DNA from: a virus
Length of the DNA: 27,746 bases
Reading direction: 5' to 3' (one strand)
Virus record (IMG/VR): IMGVR_UViG_3300044535_000862
Span: 1 to 27,746 of that record
Shown here: piece by piece, positions 1 to 6,182 of the stretch
How positions within the stretch are numbered: the stretch's first letter is position 1
Layout of the letters: the number at the start of each line of letters is the position of its first letter
Notes under the pieces: generated by a model
The model's input: only the letters and a program-made list of their open reading frames with translations
Told to the model about the DNA's origin: nothing
The model's database searches: none
Position numbers and translations under genes: made by a program

Positions 1-113
1 TACAATCCAGGACCAGCAACTACACTAATCTCCCAATCATTCTCAAACTTATGCCTTGCAGCAATCGCATTCGGAATGTTGTGCGGTTCAAACTTCAGAA
101 GATCAAACATCAT
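1..113 (-). CDS. Hypothetical protein, 3' end outside window
   Basis: Begins with two ATG codons (113 and 110); the first overlaps the upstream stop as TGATG. The frame stays open to the window edge, giving about 37 residues starting MMFDLLKFEPHN and reaching WEISVVAGPG. It is the last visible gene of the unit starting at 1152. The WEISVVAGPG stretch resembles small conserved phage proteins of unknown function, but this is only an impression. The tight overlap with the preceding gene supports it being real. No function is assigned. Confidence 0.65.
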   Translation of the reverse strand, partial: MMFDLLKFEPHNIPNAIAARHKFENDWEISVVAGPGL

Positions 114-436
114 CAAATAACTTGGTTGGAGAGGGCAAACTTAACAATCTCAGTGCGATTGTTCTTATACTCAAGAATCAAATCAATGATTGCTTCAGTA
201 TCCTCAGGTTCTTCATCACACTCATCTTTTGCAAGTGCAGTGAAGATAGATGCAATCTCAAAGTCTGACTCAAACAGAATGTTTCGGTGATTATCAATCT
301 CCAAATAATCATCCACTGCCTCGGGAGTCAGTTTCAGTGGAATATCAGGACCAATCATACCCAAAGTTGCAAGTCGTTGCAATGCACCAACAACCCACAT
401 CACTTTGCACTCATCAACAGTCATTTGTGCGTTCAT
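113..436 (-). CDS. Hypothetical acidic protein, 107 aa
   Basis: A soluble acidic protein starting MNAQMTVDEC. A second ATG at 424 is a possible start. Neither has a strong Shine-Dalgarno. The centre carries PDIPLKLTPEAVDDYLE, and the later part is a run of Asp/Glu (KDECDEEPEDTEAI) followed by a helical, hydrophobic C-terminus. There is no membrane segment or catalytic motif. It follows the DUF2786 gene after about 40 bp and is coupled to the next gene by TGATG, so all three are probably one transcript. I do not recognise the family. Confidence 0.75.
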   Translation of the reverse strand: MNAQMTVDECKVMWVVGALQRLATLGMIGPDIPLKLTPEAVDDYLEIDNHRNILFESDFEIASIFTALAKDECDEEPEDTEAIIDLILEYKNNRTEIVKFALSNQVI

Positions 437-477
437 CGTATCAAGAATAAAAGGGAAAAGAGAAAGGGATGTTTAAC

Positions 478-1152
478 TCACACCCCACAGAGTTGTTTTG
501 CCACAGAACCAGATGCTTGACGGTTCAGAGAAACAGAACCACCAACACCAGCACCAGCATAAGCACCAGCACCGTTTGCACCATTCATCTTCTTGGCACG
601 TCCGAATCGCATCTGAGACAATTTGTTTTTCACTGCATCAGCATCATCATGAACTCGGTTCTCTGCAAGTTTCATTTCCTTCAGACGTTCTGCAACTTTA
701 TCTGCAAATGCCTTACGGAAGTTCAACTTGAAAGACCGAGAAACAGTTTTACCAGTCAGGTCACACATAATCTTCTCTGCTTTATGTGCAACTTCTGCTT
801 CTTTCTCCATCACCTGGACAAGGTAATCATAATAGAGTCGCACTTGGATTTGTTGTGCTTCACTACCGATGATTTGCAGAGACTTGGTATCTCCGTTCTT
901 CAGGTATGCTTTTGCATCATAGAACGTTGCAATCGCATTGGCAAGAGTAGACAGAGCAACATTGATTCTCTTGAAAGAAGCAAAAGACTCATCAAGAACT
1001 TGAGTTTCAGTTGCTTCAGAGATCGTTACACCATACTGCTTGCACAGTTTATCAATCATCTTGGCAGCAGCATCTGCCTCACCCTCAAAAGAAGTTCCAT
1101 TCTGCAGTTTCAGAATGGATTGAATCTTTGCGATAACTTGCTGACGATCCAT
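478..1152 (-). CDS. DUF2786-domain protein
   Basis: 224 residues from ATG at 1152. The first 45 residues (VIAKIQSILKLQ...EADAAAKMIDKLCKQYGV) match the DUF2786 pattern, a short helical domain of phage and bacterial proteins with unknown biochemical role. The rest is helical and charged (about residues 95-180). Then comes a Gly/Ala-rich linker (NGANGAGAYAGAGVGG) and a VSLNRQ tail, the layout usual for phage DUF2786 proteins. The open frame extends upstream to 1305, but that part crosses the palindrome and -10 box, so I use the internal ATG. No strong Shine-Dalgarno is visible. It is the first gene behind module 1 and probably an early protein. Confidence 0.8.
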   Translation of the reverse strand: MDRQQVIAKIQSILKLQNGTSFEGEADAAAKMIDKLCKQYGVTISEATETQVLDESFASFKRINVALSTLANAIATFYDAKAYLKNGDTKSLQIIGSEAQQIQVRLYYDYLVQVMEKEAEVAHKAEKIMCDLTGKTVSRSFKLNFRKAFADKVAERLKEMKLAENRVHDDADAVKNKLSQMRFGRAKKMNGANGAGAYAGAGVGGSVSLNRQASGSVAKQLCGV

Positions 1153-1204
1153 AACAAGAAGTGAAGAATTGGACTCGGATGGGACTGACCCCTTCCACCC
1201 TCTT

Positions 1205-1261
1205 AATCTACCAGAAAAAAGTGCCAGTGCCCGTTTAGTGTGCCACCAGTACAAGTGGCAC
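1205..1261 (-). promoter_or_regulatory. Palindrome/-10 module 1
   Basis: The palindrome at 1240-1261 has arms GTGCCAC and GTGGCAC with an 8-nt centre containing GTAC. It ends 29 bp before a -10 hexamer TAGATT at 1205-1210, preceded by TGG (extended -10). On the minus strand a second TGGCAC followed by six T lies between them and could pair with the first arm as an alternative, terminator-like fold. It starts the DUF2786 unit. No -35 box is visible. Confidence 0.7.
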
Positions 1262-1276
1262 GTCTCAACACTGGAC

Positions 1277-1429
1277 TCACCGAGTTGTGCTGATAGTATC
1301 AGCAACAGTGTAAAGTGCGTTTGCAGTTAGATTCCTCACACCAGGAGAAAAAATAAATGCAACAGCAAAGATAAGAATTATAGTTCGCATCTTATTCGGT
1401 GGTCTGAAAGTAAGTGTTTTGGTTCTCAT
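1277..1429 (-). CDS. Small membrane protein, 50 aa
   Basis: ATG at 1429 overlaps the upstream stop as ATGA. The protein has a basic start (MRTKTLTFRPPNK), one hydrophobic segment (TIILIFAVAFIFSPGV) and a short tail, so it is a probable single-pass membrane protein. A second ATG at 1390 would give a 37-aa form, MRTIILIFAVAF..., which looks like short conserved cyanophage membrane proteins and may be the true start. Its stop lies 15 bp before the palindrome of module 1, so it is the last gene of its operon. Confidence 0.65.
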   Translation of the reverse strand: MRTKTLTFRPPNKMRTIILIFAVAFIFSPGVRNLTANALYTVADTISTTR

Positions 1430-1647
1430 TTGCCAATCAGTTCGGCACGACTCTCATCCATCAAATTACCAAAGGCATACATCACATCTTTCTCCATCAG
1501 AGCAAGATTCTCTTCAGTCCAGTTATTCCAAACTTCATCATCACCATCATACAACTCATTCACCCAATAATCAAAACAATGTATCTCCCAGTTAGAAAGA
1601 TTATTCAGTGCCTCGTAGATAGCATCAATCAGTTCGGGTTGAGTCAT
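1426..1647 (-). CDS. Hypothetical protein, 73 aa
   Basis: Starts at ATG 1647 (MTQPELIDAIYE), just behind module 2. The longer open frame to 1686 would run into the -10 box. It is an acidic, Trp-rich soluble protein (WNNWTEENLALMEKD) with predicted helices and no membrane span. The 'PELIDAIYEAL' opening resembles short cyanophage ORFans, but the function is unknown. It is coupled by ATGA to the small membrane protein downstream, and the two form one short operon. Confidence 0.75.
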   Translation of the reverse strand: MTQPELIDAIYEALNNLSNWEIHCFDYWVNELYDGDDEVWNNWTEENLALMEKDVMYAFGNLMDESRAELIGK

Positions 1648-1671
1648 TGGTCTCTTGCCTTGAATGAATGT

Positions 1672-1737
1672 ATTGTAGCACCTCACAGGTGCAAATGCGA
1701 GTGAGAGTAGACAGTGCTACAACTGGCACTGTCTACT
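1672..1737 (-). promoter_or_regulatory. Palindrome/-10 module 2 (variant arms)
   Basis: The palindrome has 12-bp arms (AGTAGACAGTGC, 1706-1717, and GCACTGTCTACT, 1726-1737), longer than the usual GTGCCAC arms but in the same place. The -10 hexamer TACAAT is at 1672-1677, 29 bp from the palindrome edge. A second small hairpin (GCACCT-3 nt-AGGTGC) abuts the -10. It starts the operon at 1647. GACTC follows on the far side at 1742. Confidence 0.7.
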
Positions 1738-1744
1738 TTTAGAC

Positions 1745-1933
1745 TCAGGCACAGACAGAATAGAGTTTCTTAAACTCGTAATCTCCATCTTCACCCTCAA
1801 CTGCCTGATAAACAAACACAGTTTCACCAGACAGTTCTACACTCCAATCAAGTGCATCTTCTTTTGCGTTGTCTATATCTTGATACCACTCGGCATCAAT
1901 CAAATCGAAAGAAACAGGGCAAGAAAGAAACAT
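1745..1933 (-). CDS. Hypothetical acidic protein, 62 aa
   Basis: Starts at ATG 1933 (MFLSCPVSFDLID). The codon in frame three positions earlier is TTG. It is a small acidic protein with DWSVELSGETVFVYQAVEGEDGDYEF, a beta-rich pattern seen in small cyanophage proteins. No catalytic motif or membrane segment. The stop lies 8 bp before the long palindrome of module 2, so it closes the operon that begins at 2193. Unknown function. Confidence 0.7.
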   Translation of the reverse strand: MFLSCPVSFDLIDAEWYQDIDNAKEDALDWSVELSGETVFVYQAVEGEDGDYEFKKLYSVCA

Positions 1934-1992
1934 CGGAATCAAAGATAATGAAACAGAAGAGGAAGGGGAGAAATGAATCTCCCCAGATTTAA

Positions 1993-2193
1993 TCAGACTG
2001 CAGCAAGGTATGCTTCAATCTCATCATCATTCTCAGGACAATCAGCAATACCCAGTTGATCGCAAACATATTCACGAGTCATCTCAACAACATCTTGAGG
2101 AACAATCACATCAAGAATGTTCAGAATCTGAGTTCCAGTCTGACCCTTGCGGAGCATACCGAGCATCACATCCTTGGAGAAATCAACAGTCAT
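1993..2193 (-). CDS. Hypothetical protein, 66 aa
   Basis: Starts at ATG 2193 (MTVDFSKDVMLGML), about 64 nt behind the -10 of module 3. The longer open frame to 2250 has no likely start between the -10 and here. It is a compact soluble protein with KGQTGTQILNILDVIV, an acidic tail (CPENDDEIEAYLAAV) and probably three helices. First gene of a two-gene operon with 1745-1933. No recognisable family. Confidence 0.75.
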   Translation of the reverse strand: MTVDFSKDVMLGMLRKGQTGTQILNILDVIVPQDVVEMTREYVCDQLGIADCPENDDEIEAYLAAV

Positions 2194-2256
2194 TTTAGTT
2201 TGAGTAAGTTTGACGTTTGTGGGGTGGGTTGGTTGCCCTTCCCTCACCACCCCTTT

Positions 2257-2313
2257 AATATAGCACCTTTTGGGGTCTGTGCTCTTTTACTGTGCCACCA
2301 GTACAAGTGGCAC
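2257..2313 (-). promoter_or_regulatory. Palindrome/-10 module 3
   Basis: The palindrome at 2292-2313 has the same 22 bases as module 1. It is followed after exactly 29 bp by TATATT at 2257-2262, preceded by TGC (extended -10). AGCAC and GTGCT flank the 29-bp interval, so it can form a weak second stem touching the -10. It starts the gene at 2193. GACTC lies 12 bp outside the palindrome at 2326. Confidence 0.75.
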
Positions 2314-2324
2314 ATCGCATAACT

Positions 2325-2579
2325 GGACTCAGTGAGAATGGATTTTCCTTGGAAGCACCAACCCCCCTGAGTCCTATGCGGGACACATAATGAGACCGAG
2401 AAGAGTTTTTGTTTCTTCTTTGATTCTACCTGCAACCCAGGCACCCCTCCCCGCAGGATGCAGTCCCATTGCAGTCTCGTGTGAAACTGTTGATTTGGGA
2501 TTTTTCTGCAATCTGGGGTCCAGGTGCCCTAGGTCATTGGCAGCAGTCTCATCGACGGTCCATCTGAAACTGTTGAGAA
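2325..2579. other. GC-richer stretch with internal repeats, no clear gene
   Basis: About 255 bp between a stop codon and module 3, unusual in a region where genes overlap. It looks visibly richer in G+C than its surroundings. On the minus strand AACAGTTTCA and GAGACTGC each occur twice in the same order, about 85 bp apart, and TGCAG-containing segments repeat nearby. A minus-strand frame is open for about 80 codons but has no start codon until a late ATG that would leave 31 aa (MGLHPAGRGAW...). It may be a structured RNA, a decayed gene or an insertion. I cannot decide. Confidence 0.4.
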
Positions 2580-2768
2580 TCAGTCCTCAATACCCAGAAG
2601 TTCTGGATAACAATCTGTTACTTCAGTAATCAACTCTTCCTCAGTATAATCTGTAAGATTTTCTACCAGAGTATCATACACAAAACGTTCCATAGTCTTC
2701 ATATCCATACTATCCAGCAGTTGCTGGGCATAAGCATCAATCAGTTCTGCTTTGTTAATTTCAGGCAT
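2580..2768 (-). CDS. Hypothetical protein, 62 aa (paralogue of 14927-15238)
   Basis: Starts at ATG 2768 (MPEINKAELID), next to the upstream stop. The in-frame TTG at 2792 lies inside the previous gene. It is an acidic helical protein with LLDSMDMKTMERFVYDTLVE and a tail TDCYPELLG. The same pattern (IDSMDPKDI...AYAHTLLEDL...ECFPYVL) occurs in the 103-aa protein at 14927-15238, so the two are probably distant paralogues. It closes the operon that begins with the ArdA-like gene. Function unknown. Confidence 0.75.
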   Translation of the reverse strand: MPEINKAELIDAYAQQLLDSMDMKTMERFVYDTLVENLTDYTEEELITEVTDCYPELLGIED

Positions 2769-2769
2769 T

Positions 2770-2976
2770 TCAGTTAGATTCAACAATTTCAATGTAATTG
2801 AGAGATTTTACACACCAACCAGTTTCATCAGAGATTGCATCAGCAAGTTCATCCTCACTTTCAACCTCGAAGACTTCCCCAATGACAGACTTTGCAACGG
2901 CAACCTGCTCATCATAAGGAAGTTCTCCAGATGAATCTTCAAAATCAAATTCAATGTCAGTGAGTTGAAGTAGCAT
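2770..2976 (-). CDS. Conserved-looking hypothetical protein, 68 aa
   Basis: Starts at ATG 2976, two bases after the upstream stop. A very acidic soluble protein: LTDIEFDFEDSSGELPYDEQ, then VIGEVFEVESEDELADAI, then DETGWCVKSLNYIEI. The ending 'TGWCV-x-S-x-x-Y' resembles a small protein common in cyanophage genomes whose role is unknown; that is recall, not a search. Third gene of the ardA operon. Confidence 0.75.
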   Translation of the reverse strand: MLLQLTDIEFDFEDSSGELPYDEQVAVAKSVIGEVFEVESEDELADAISDETGWCVKSLNYIEIVESN

Positions 2977-2978
2977 TG

Positions 2979-3227
2979 TCAGGCAGTAGCAAAAGGATTA
3001 GCAAGTTGTGGGATAGTATTGAAGTCTACAACTTCATAAGGAATGGTATGATTAAGATATTCTTCAATCTCAAGATTCATCTCAATACGATTGAGAAACT
3101 TCTTGGATTGAGATTGACCCATAAAAGTAAGAGTTTTAAGATACCACTCTTTGGATACATCACCCATTGGAGTTTTGATGGGGTAGAAATCCACCACCAT
3201 GTTTCCATCTTTAGATTGAAGTTTCAT
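2979..3227 (-). CDS. Hypothetical protein, 82 aa
   Basis: Starts at ATG 3227. A mixed alpha/beta soluble protein beginning MKLQSKDGNMVVDFYPIK, with KEWYLKTLTFMGQSQSKKFLN in the middle and an ordinary hydrophobic tail (PYEVVDFNTIPQLANPF). No membrane segment, cysteine pair or nuclease motif. Second gene of the ardA operon, about 45 bp after its stop; that gap is AT-rich with no clear signal. I do not recognise the family. Confidence 0.7.
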   Translation of the reverse strand: MKLQSKDGNMVVDFYPIKTPMGDVSKEWYLKTLTFMGQSQSKKFLNRIEMNLEIEEYLNHTIPYEVVDFNTIPQLANPFATA

Positions 3228-3271
3228 TAAGTGATTAAGTTGAAGTGAATTGAGATTAAAAGACTACAGTA

Positions 3272-3667
3272 TCAGAACTGAGAGTCAAACACAAAACCGT
3301 TAGCATACACACAATCAAGATTCTCAAAAGTGGCATCCCAATCAATTTCAAGAAAACCAGGATGGTCAATAGAATAGCAGTCAGTTACATAGTTTTCTGC
3401 ATACTCTGCTTTAGAGTTCCATTCACCACGGTAAGCATCCTCAAAGGATTGGAAATTATCAATACCAAACTCTTCAATAAAGGCATCTACTGCTTCATAA
3501 GAGTGAGATTCACCAAATTGAACATAGTTTTCATAATGCTCAACAAAGTTGCTCTCACCATATTCCGCAATGAACTCATGAATGTCATCTACGGCATAGG
3601 AATCTTCAACAAGTTCAGAAATCAGTTCTTGAGTTTCAGTTTTCAGTTCCACTTGAGCAGCAGGCAT
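3272..3667 (-). CDS. ardA: ArdA-like antirestriction protein
   Basis: 131 residues from ATG at 3667 (MPAAQVELK); an in-frame TTG four codons earlier is the alternative. ArdA proteins are acidic DNA mimics that block type I restriction enzymes. Residues about 62-131 follow the ArdA C-terminal pattern: FIEEFGIDNF, then FEDAYRGEWNSKAEYAENYV, then FLEIDWDATFENL and GFVF. Overall it is strongly acidic, as expected for a DNA mimic. It is shorter than the usual 165-170 aa, and the N-terminal domain is reduced or diverged. First gene behind module 4, so probably expressed early, when a phage would need protection. Binding to a restriction complex is inferred from the family. Confidence 0.8.
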   Translation of the reverse strand: MPAAQVELKTETQELISELVEDSYAVDDIHEFIAEYGESNFVEHYENYVQFGESHSYEAVDAFIEEFGIDNFQSFEDAYRGEWNSKAEYAENYVTDCYSIDHPGFLEIDWDATFENLDCVYANGFVFDSQF

Positions 3668-3695
3668 TGGGTCTCTCAACCTTGATTACTTCGTA

Positions 3696-3753
3696 ATCAT
3701 AGCACCCCAAAGGGGCAAACGGGGGACTTAGTGGACAGTCCCCCAACTGTCAC
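3696..3753 (-). promoter_or_regulatory. Palindrome/-10 module 4 (variant arms)
   Basis: The palindrome GACAGT-6 nt-ACTGTC lies within 3731-3753. Its arms differ from GTGCCAC but its position does not: its edge is 29 bp from the -10 hexamer TATGAT (3696-3701), preceded by TGC. CCCC-3 nt-GGGG forms a small hairpin next to the -10. Drives the ArdA-like gene. GACTC lies about 12 bp outside at 3766. Confidence 0.7.
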
Positions 3754-3768
3754 AGTCTCACACTAGAC

Positions 3769-3933
3769 TCATTCATCATACCAGTATTCATAACTACGGA
3801 TAATATCATCAGGATGATTATACTTTGCAGTCATACGGTCAATGAAATCTTGAACCTCTCCATCATCCAATTCAGCATTGAAATATAGAGTAAGATTTAC
3901 AGACTTGTATTGAGTCACAGTTTGTTGTTCCAT
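3769..3933 (-). CDS. Hypothetical protein, 54 aa
   Basis: ATG 3933 overlaps the upstream stop as TAATG. The small soluble protein runs MEQQTVTQYKSVNLTLYFN, then ELDDGEVQDFIDRM, and ends IIRSYEYWYDE. The first third is beta-like and the rest helical. Its stop lies 16 bp before the palindrome of module 4, so it ends the operon that begins at 5572. No recognisable family. Confidence 0.7.
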   Translation of the reverse strand: MEQQTVTQYKSVNLTLYFNAELDDGEVQDFIDRMTAKYNHPDDIIRSYEYWYDE

Positions 3934-4328
3934 TAAAATTGTTGTTCGATCAGTTTAGAAAGTTCATTGAAAGTATAACCCGAATCGTTCAGATTGGCAA
4001 TCTCATCATTGTAGAACCAATCATCTTCATCATCATTGTCGGTTACATCCACTCGGACATTAGGATTACCAACAGGAAGTCCTGCCCACTCTTTTACAGA
4101 TTCAGGCAGAAACTCACTCTCCCCCTCAAAGTACCAATAGTCTTGAGGTTGAAGATTAGTTTCTACATTTCCTCGAAACTCCCACTCTGCACCTTGTTCT
4201 TTAGAATACAAATCACAGAGAACACCAAGGCAACAATAACCTTGAACACTGCGGAGTTTCTCACTGCCCTGGTCATACTTACCAGAACGCAGAGCATCAA
4301 TCCACTTCTGCTTAACTTCGGTGTTCAT
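3933..4328 (-). CDS. Phage protein with CCLGVLCD motif
   Basis: 131 residues from ATG 4328 (MNTEVKQKWIDAL). The N-terminus reads WIDALRSGKYDQG, followed by GYCCLGVLCDLY at about residues 41-52, a Trp-rich centre, LPESVKEWAGL, then IANLNDSGYTFNELSKLIE at the end. This arrangement is widespread in phages of unrelated hosts and is one of the easier ORFan families to recognise, but its function is not established to my knowledge. The cysteine pair could bind metal or be redox active; that is speculation. It sits mid-operon with stop/start overlap downstream. Confidence 0.8.
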   Translation of the reverse strand: MNTEVKQKWIDALRSGKYDQGSEKLRSVQGYCCLGVLCDLYSKEQGAEWEFRGNVETNLQPQDYWYFEGESEFLPESVKEWAGLPVGNPNVRVDVTDNDDEDDWFYNDEIANLNDSGYTFNELSKLIEQQF

Positions 4329-4329
4329 T

Positions 4330-4512
4330 TTAGTTTTCAGTGTCGTTGATGTCATCAAACCAAGTGTCGAGTGAGTTAAAGATTTCAGTTACAATAGTAT
4401 CAGTAATCGCATCAATGTGTGGTTCTGGATTATGCTTAAATGCACGGTTGTATCCGAACCTTACACCTTCTTCTATTGCCAGTTCTAATACGGCACGGAA
4501 CTTAGGTTTCAT
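4330..4512 (-). CDS. Hypothetical protein, 60 aa
   Basis: ATG 4512 overlaps the upstream stop (TAATG). The protein begins MKPKFRAVLELAIEEGVRFGYNRAFKH and continues IDAITDTIVTEIFNSLDTWFD. Two amphipathic helices are likely and no membrane segment. The 'RAVLE-AIE-G---GYNRA-KH' pattern resembles a small protein repeatedly seen in cyanophages (recall, not searched). Unknown function. Confidence 0.75.
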   Translation of the reverse strand: MKPKFRAVLELAIEEGVRFGYNRAFKHNPEPHIDAITDTIVTEIFNSLDTWFDDINDTEN

Positions 4513-4790
4513 TATTCAAACTCTCCAGGTTTTGGTTCAGGAACTGGGGGAAGTGGAGGAATAACAACAGGTGGTTTAACCACTACAGTTTCGGGTTTTG
4601 GTTGTTCCTTAACTTCTTTCAGTTGTTCTTCAAGTTCATTGATTTTCTCCTCAAAAACAGAAACATCTTGTTTCGGTTGTTCTACTGGTTGTGGTGCCTG
4701 ACTTTCTTGAGTCAGTTTCCAACCAGCAGCACCAGCACCAAAGATACTAGCAAGAGCAGCACAAACAGAAATAGTCTTGGAAAAACTCAT
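4512..4790 (-). CDS. Membrane-anchored or exported coiled-coil/proline-rich protein, 92 aa
   Basis: Starts at ATG 4790. An N-terminal hydrophobic segment (ISVCAALASIFGAGAAGW, residues 7-24) could be a membrane anchor or signal peptide. Then follow a short coiled coil (FEEKINELEEQLKEVKEQ) and a proline-rich end (PPVVIPPLPPVPEPKPGEFE). Anchor, coiled coil and proline-rich arm recall spanin-like or TonB-like envelope-spanning designs, but no lysis gene is nearby and no lipobox is clear. The function is open. Located mid-operon between soluble ORFans. Confidence 0.75.
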   Translation of the reverse strand: MSFSKTISVCAALASIFGAGAAGWKLTQESQAPQPVEQPKQDVSVFEEKINELEEQLKEVKEQPKPETVVVKPPVVIPPLPPVPEPKPGEFE

Positions 4791-4793
4791 ATT

Positions 4794-5003
4794 TTAATTT
4801 GCGGCAAGAACAAGGTTAGCAACACGTTTTTCAGGAATAAACTCCTGAAGTTTATCTAGCACCAACTCAAACTGATTCTGCAGACTCAGATAATAACTAG
4901 CAAGATGTGCATCTTTCTGATTGAAGTAAGCATCATTCTCGTAGTATTCAAGTGCTTTGATAATGTCTTGAATCTGACCTGAAGTAAGAGAAAGAGAAGT
5001 CAT
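4794..5003 (-). CDS. Hypothetical helical protein, 69 aa
   Basis: ATG 5003 overlaps the preceding stop by ATGA. An all-helical, soluble protein: MTSLSLTSGQIQDIIKALEYYE, then KDAHLASYYLSLQNQFELVLDKLQEF. It has the same general plan as the small helical proteins at 16763-17230 (a helix ending in YY, then a second helix around a YxxxxxI/L heptad), though identity is low. Unknown function. Confidence 0.7.
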   Translation of the reverse strand: MTSLSLTSGQIQDIIKALEYYENDAYFNQKDAHLASYYLSLQNQFELVLDKLQEFIPEKRVANLVLAAN

Positions 5004-5230
5004 AATGCAGAACAGGGAAAACAGTTGTCATCAGCAAAGATTGTTGTTTCAATGATAACATCAAAGTCATTAGTCATCTTCACATAATTCCACTCCTTAT
5101 CAGTCTCATCCTCCACATTTTCCTGATAACAGTGAATGAAACCTTCCGAGTCCTGTTTTACATAACAACCATCATAGTCCTCATCATCAAATACATAACC
5201 AGATGCAATGAGTGCTTCAATGAAAGTCAT
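5000..5230 (-). CDS. Hypothetical acidic protein, 76 aa
   Basis: ATG 5230 overlaps the upstream stop by ATGA. The strongly acidic protein contains SGYVFDDEDYDGCYVKQDSE and KMTNDFDVIIETTIF, ending DDNCFPCSAL with a CxxC pair (CFPC) three residues from the end. A lone terminal CxxC is not enough for a zinc ribbon. Beta-rich, no membrane span. Mid-operon; function unknown. Confidence 0.7.
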   Translation of the reverse strand: MTFIEALIASGYVFDDEDYDGCYVKQDSEGFIHCYQENVEDETDKEWNYVKMTNDFDVIIETTIFADDNCFPCSAL

Positions 5231-5427
5231 TTGATGTCAAAGATGTCAAACAGTTCACGTTGAGTTTTGGTGAAAAGAGTATCCTCTTGGGGATAATCAT
5301 AGAGTTCCAACTCAAACTCTTTGTAGAAGTAAAGAATGTCCCGCAGAGCAAGCAGTTGCTTCTCTGTAAGAATTTCTTCCATCGTCAGAACAGTATCAAG
5401 CATAGTTTCAGTAGTCAGTTCCATCAT
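5227..5427 (-). CDS. Hypothetical helical protein, 66 aa
   Basis: Start chosen at the ATG pair 5427/5424 (MMELTTETMLDT). The open frame continues to 5454, but that would overlap the preceding 54-aa gene by about 45 bp instead of 20. Acidic and helical: TMEEILTEKQLLALRDILYFY, then a Tyr/Phe-rich segment. No family recognised. Coupled to 5000-5230 by ATGA. Confidence 0.65.
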   Translation of the reverse strand: MMELTTETMLDTVLTMEEILTEKQLLALRDILYFYKEFELELYDYPQEDTLFTKTQRELFDIFDIK

Positions 5428-5572
5428 TTTCACAACGTTGAATCCAATAAGCAAAACAGGGAAAGTTCAATGGATGTTCTTTCTGTCTGTTATACCAATT
5501 AAATGCAAGATTCAATCGGTTTTCAGGAACCTTCAAATAAGGAAGGTTAGATTGAATCGGGGTGTAAGTCAT
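5408..5572 (-). CDS. Hypothetical protein, 54 aa
   Basis: A short gene starting at ATG 5572 with a good ribosome site (GAGGA seven bases ahead) just behind module 5. The protein starts MTYTPIQSNLPYLKVPENRL and continues NLAFNWYNRQKEHPLNFPCF. It is aromatic-rich and basic in the middle, unlike the acidic neighbours. First gene of an eight-gene operon ending at 3769. It fills what would otherwise be an empty 145-bp gap. Unknown function. Confidence 0.65.
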   Translation of the reverse strand: MTYTPIQSNLPYLKVPENRLNLAFNWYNRQKEHPLNFPCFAYWIQRCENDGTDY

Positions 5573-5595
5573 TGGAGTTCCTCATCCATACAAGT

Positions 5596-5654
5596 ATGAT
5601 ACCAGAAAACCCCCTGCACTGCAAGGGGTCTAGTGCCAGTGCTACGGGTGGCAC
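5596..5654 (-). promoter_or_regulatory. Palindrome/-10 module 5 with intrinsic terminator
   Basis: The palindrome GTGCCA-10 nt-TGGCAC at 5633-5654 begins two bases after the methyltransferase stop. On the minus strand it is followed by ACCCC...GGGGGT and TTTTC at about 5604-5631, a plausible rho-independent terminator. The -10 TATCAT is at 5596-5601, preceded by TGG, 31 bp from the palindrome. It appears to end the restriction-modification operon and start the next. Confidence 0.7.
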
Positions 5655-5655
5655 A

Positions 5656-6177
5656 TCACTTCACTTTGAGTTCTTCCATAATGATTTGTTTAGGAAGAAA
5701 GTTCCAACAATAATAACTACTGCTAAAAGTAATCTTATCGTTTGCCCTACCATCAGGACTGTTAAATTTCATTCTCTTATCAAACATAAGAAGTTGAAGA
5801 TCCTTATCTTTGAATAACTGCTTTGGAGCACTATCATTCAACCAAGTGTTGGTCATAATAAGTGCAAATGGTTTGCCAAATGACAATGCTCTCTCAAAAA
5901 ACTTACGTTTGTTTGTGAATGGTGGATTGGATACGATTACATCCCAATGGAATGGTTCATAGGTAAAAAAATCTTTTCCCTCACTGATGTGAGAGTATTC
6001 TACACTATGAGTTTGTGAAATTTGTTTTACAAACTCACTATCTTCAGTATCAAATGGACACCATACTTTTGCATCTTTAGGAATGTATTTGAGAATAGGA
6101 GTTACACCATAAGCAGGAGTATAACATTCATCATTATTCCCAGAGGAATACATTAGTTTTCCACTATCTAAAGACAT
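5656..6177 (-). CDS. DNA adenine methyltransferase-like protein (probable modification subunit)
   Basis: 173 residues from ATG 6177; the in-frame TTG at 6186 lies inside the previous gene. It should transfer a methyl group from S-adenosylmethionine to adenine N6. Residues 16-21 (DECYTP) and 38-44 (VWCPFDT) form the N-terminal region typical of this short phage/bacterial family. Motif IV is NPPF at 84-87 within WDVIVSNPPF. A strand/helix LSFGKPFALIMTNTW follows, and the C-terminus has FSSSYYCWNFLP. The glycine-rich SAM motif is not canonical, as is common in this short class. It lies 5 bp after the restriction-endonuclease-like gene and shares its promoter, which suggests a paired system. It may instead be a protective orphan enzyme. 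Confidence 0.75.
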   Translation of the reverse strand: MSLDSGKLMYSSGNNDECYTPAYGVTPILKYIPKDAKVWCPFDTEDSEFVKQISQTHSVEYSHISEGKDFFTYEPFHWDVIVSNPPFTNKRKFFERALSFGKPFALIMTNTWLNDSAPKQLFKDKDLQLLMFDKRMKFNSPDGRANDKITFSSSYYCWNFLPKQIIMEELKVK

Positions 6178-6182
6178 ATTAT

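Noticed and set aside
1153-1305. N-terminal extension of the DUF2786 gene up to 1305
   Set aside because: It would translate through the palindrome and -10 of module 1; the internal ATG at 1152 starts the recognisable domain.
1240-2313. NtcA-type GTA-N8-TAC operator in the palindrome
   Set aside because: The palindrome centre is GTAC, not GTA-N8-TAC, and the arms do not match.
2244-2444. 66-aa minus-strand frame across module 3
   Set aside because: It spans the palindrome and -10 box and has no ribosome site. It is a shadow of the regulatory region.
2390-2629. 79-aa plus-strand frame over the GC-richer stretch
   Set aside because: It runs into the antisense of a real gene, lacks a ribosome site and has no protein-like pattern. 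The stretch is listed as unexplained.
5428-5454. Longer start for the gene at 5227
   Set aside because: It would overlap the preceding 54-aa gene by 47 bp; the ATG pair at 5427 fits the usual short overlaps.
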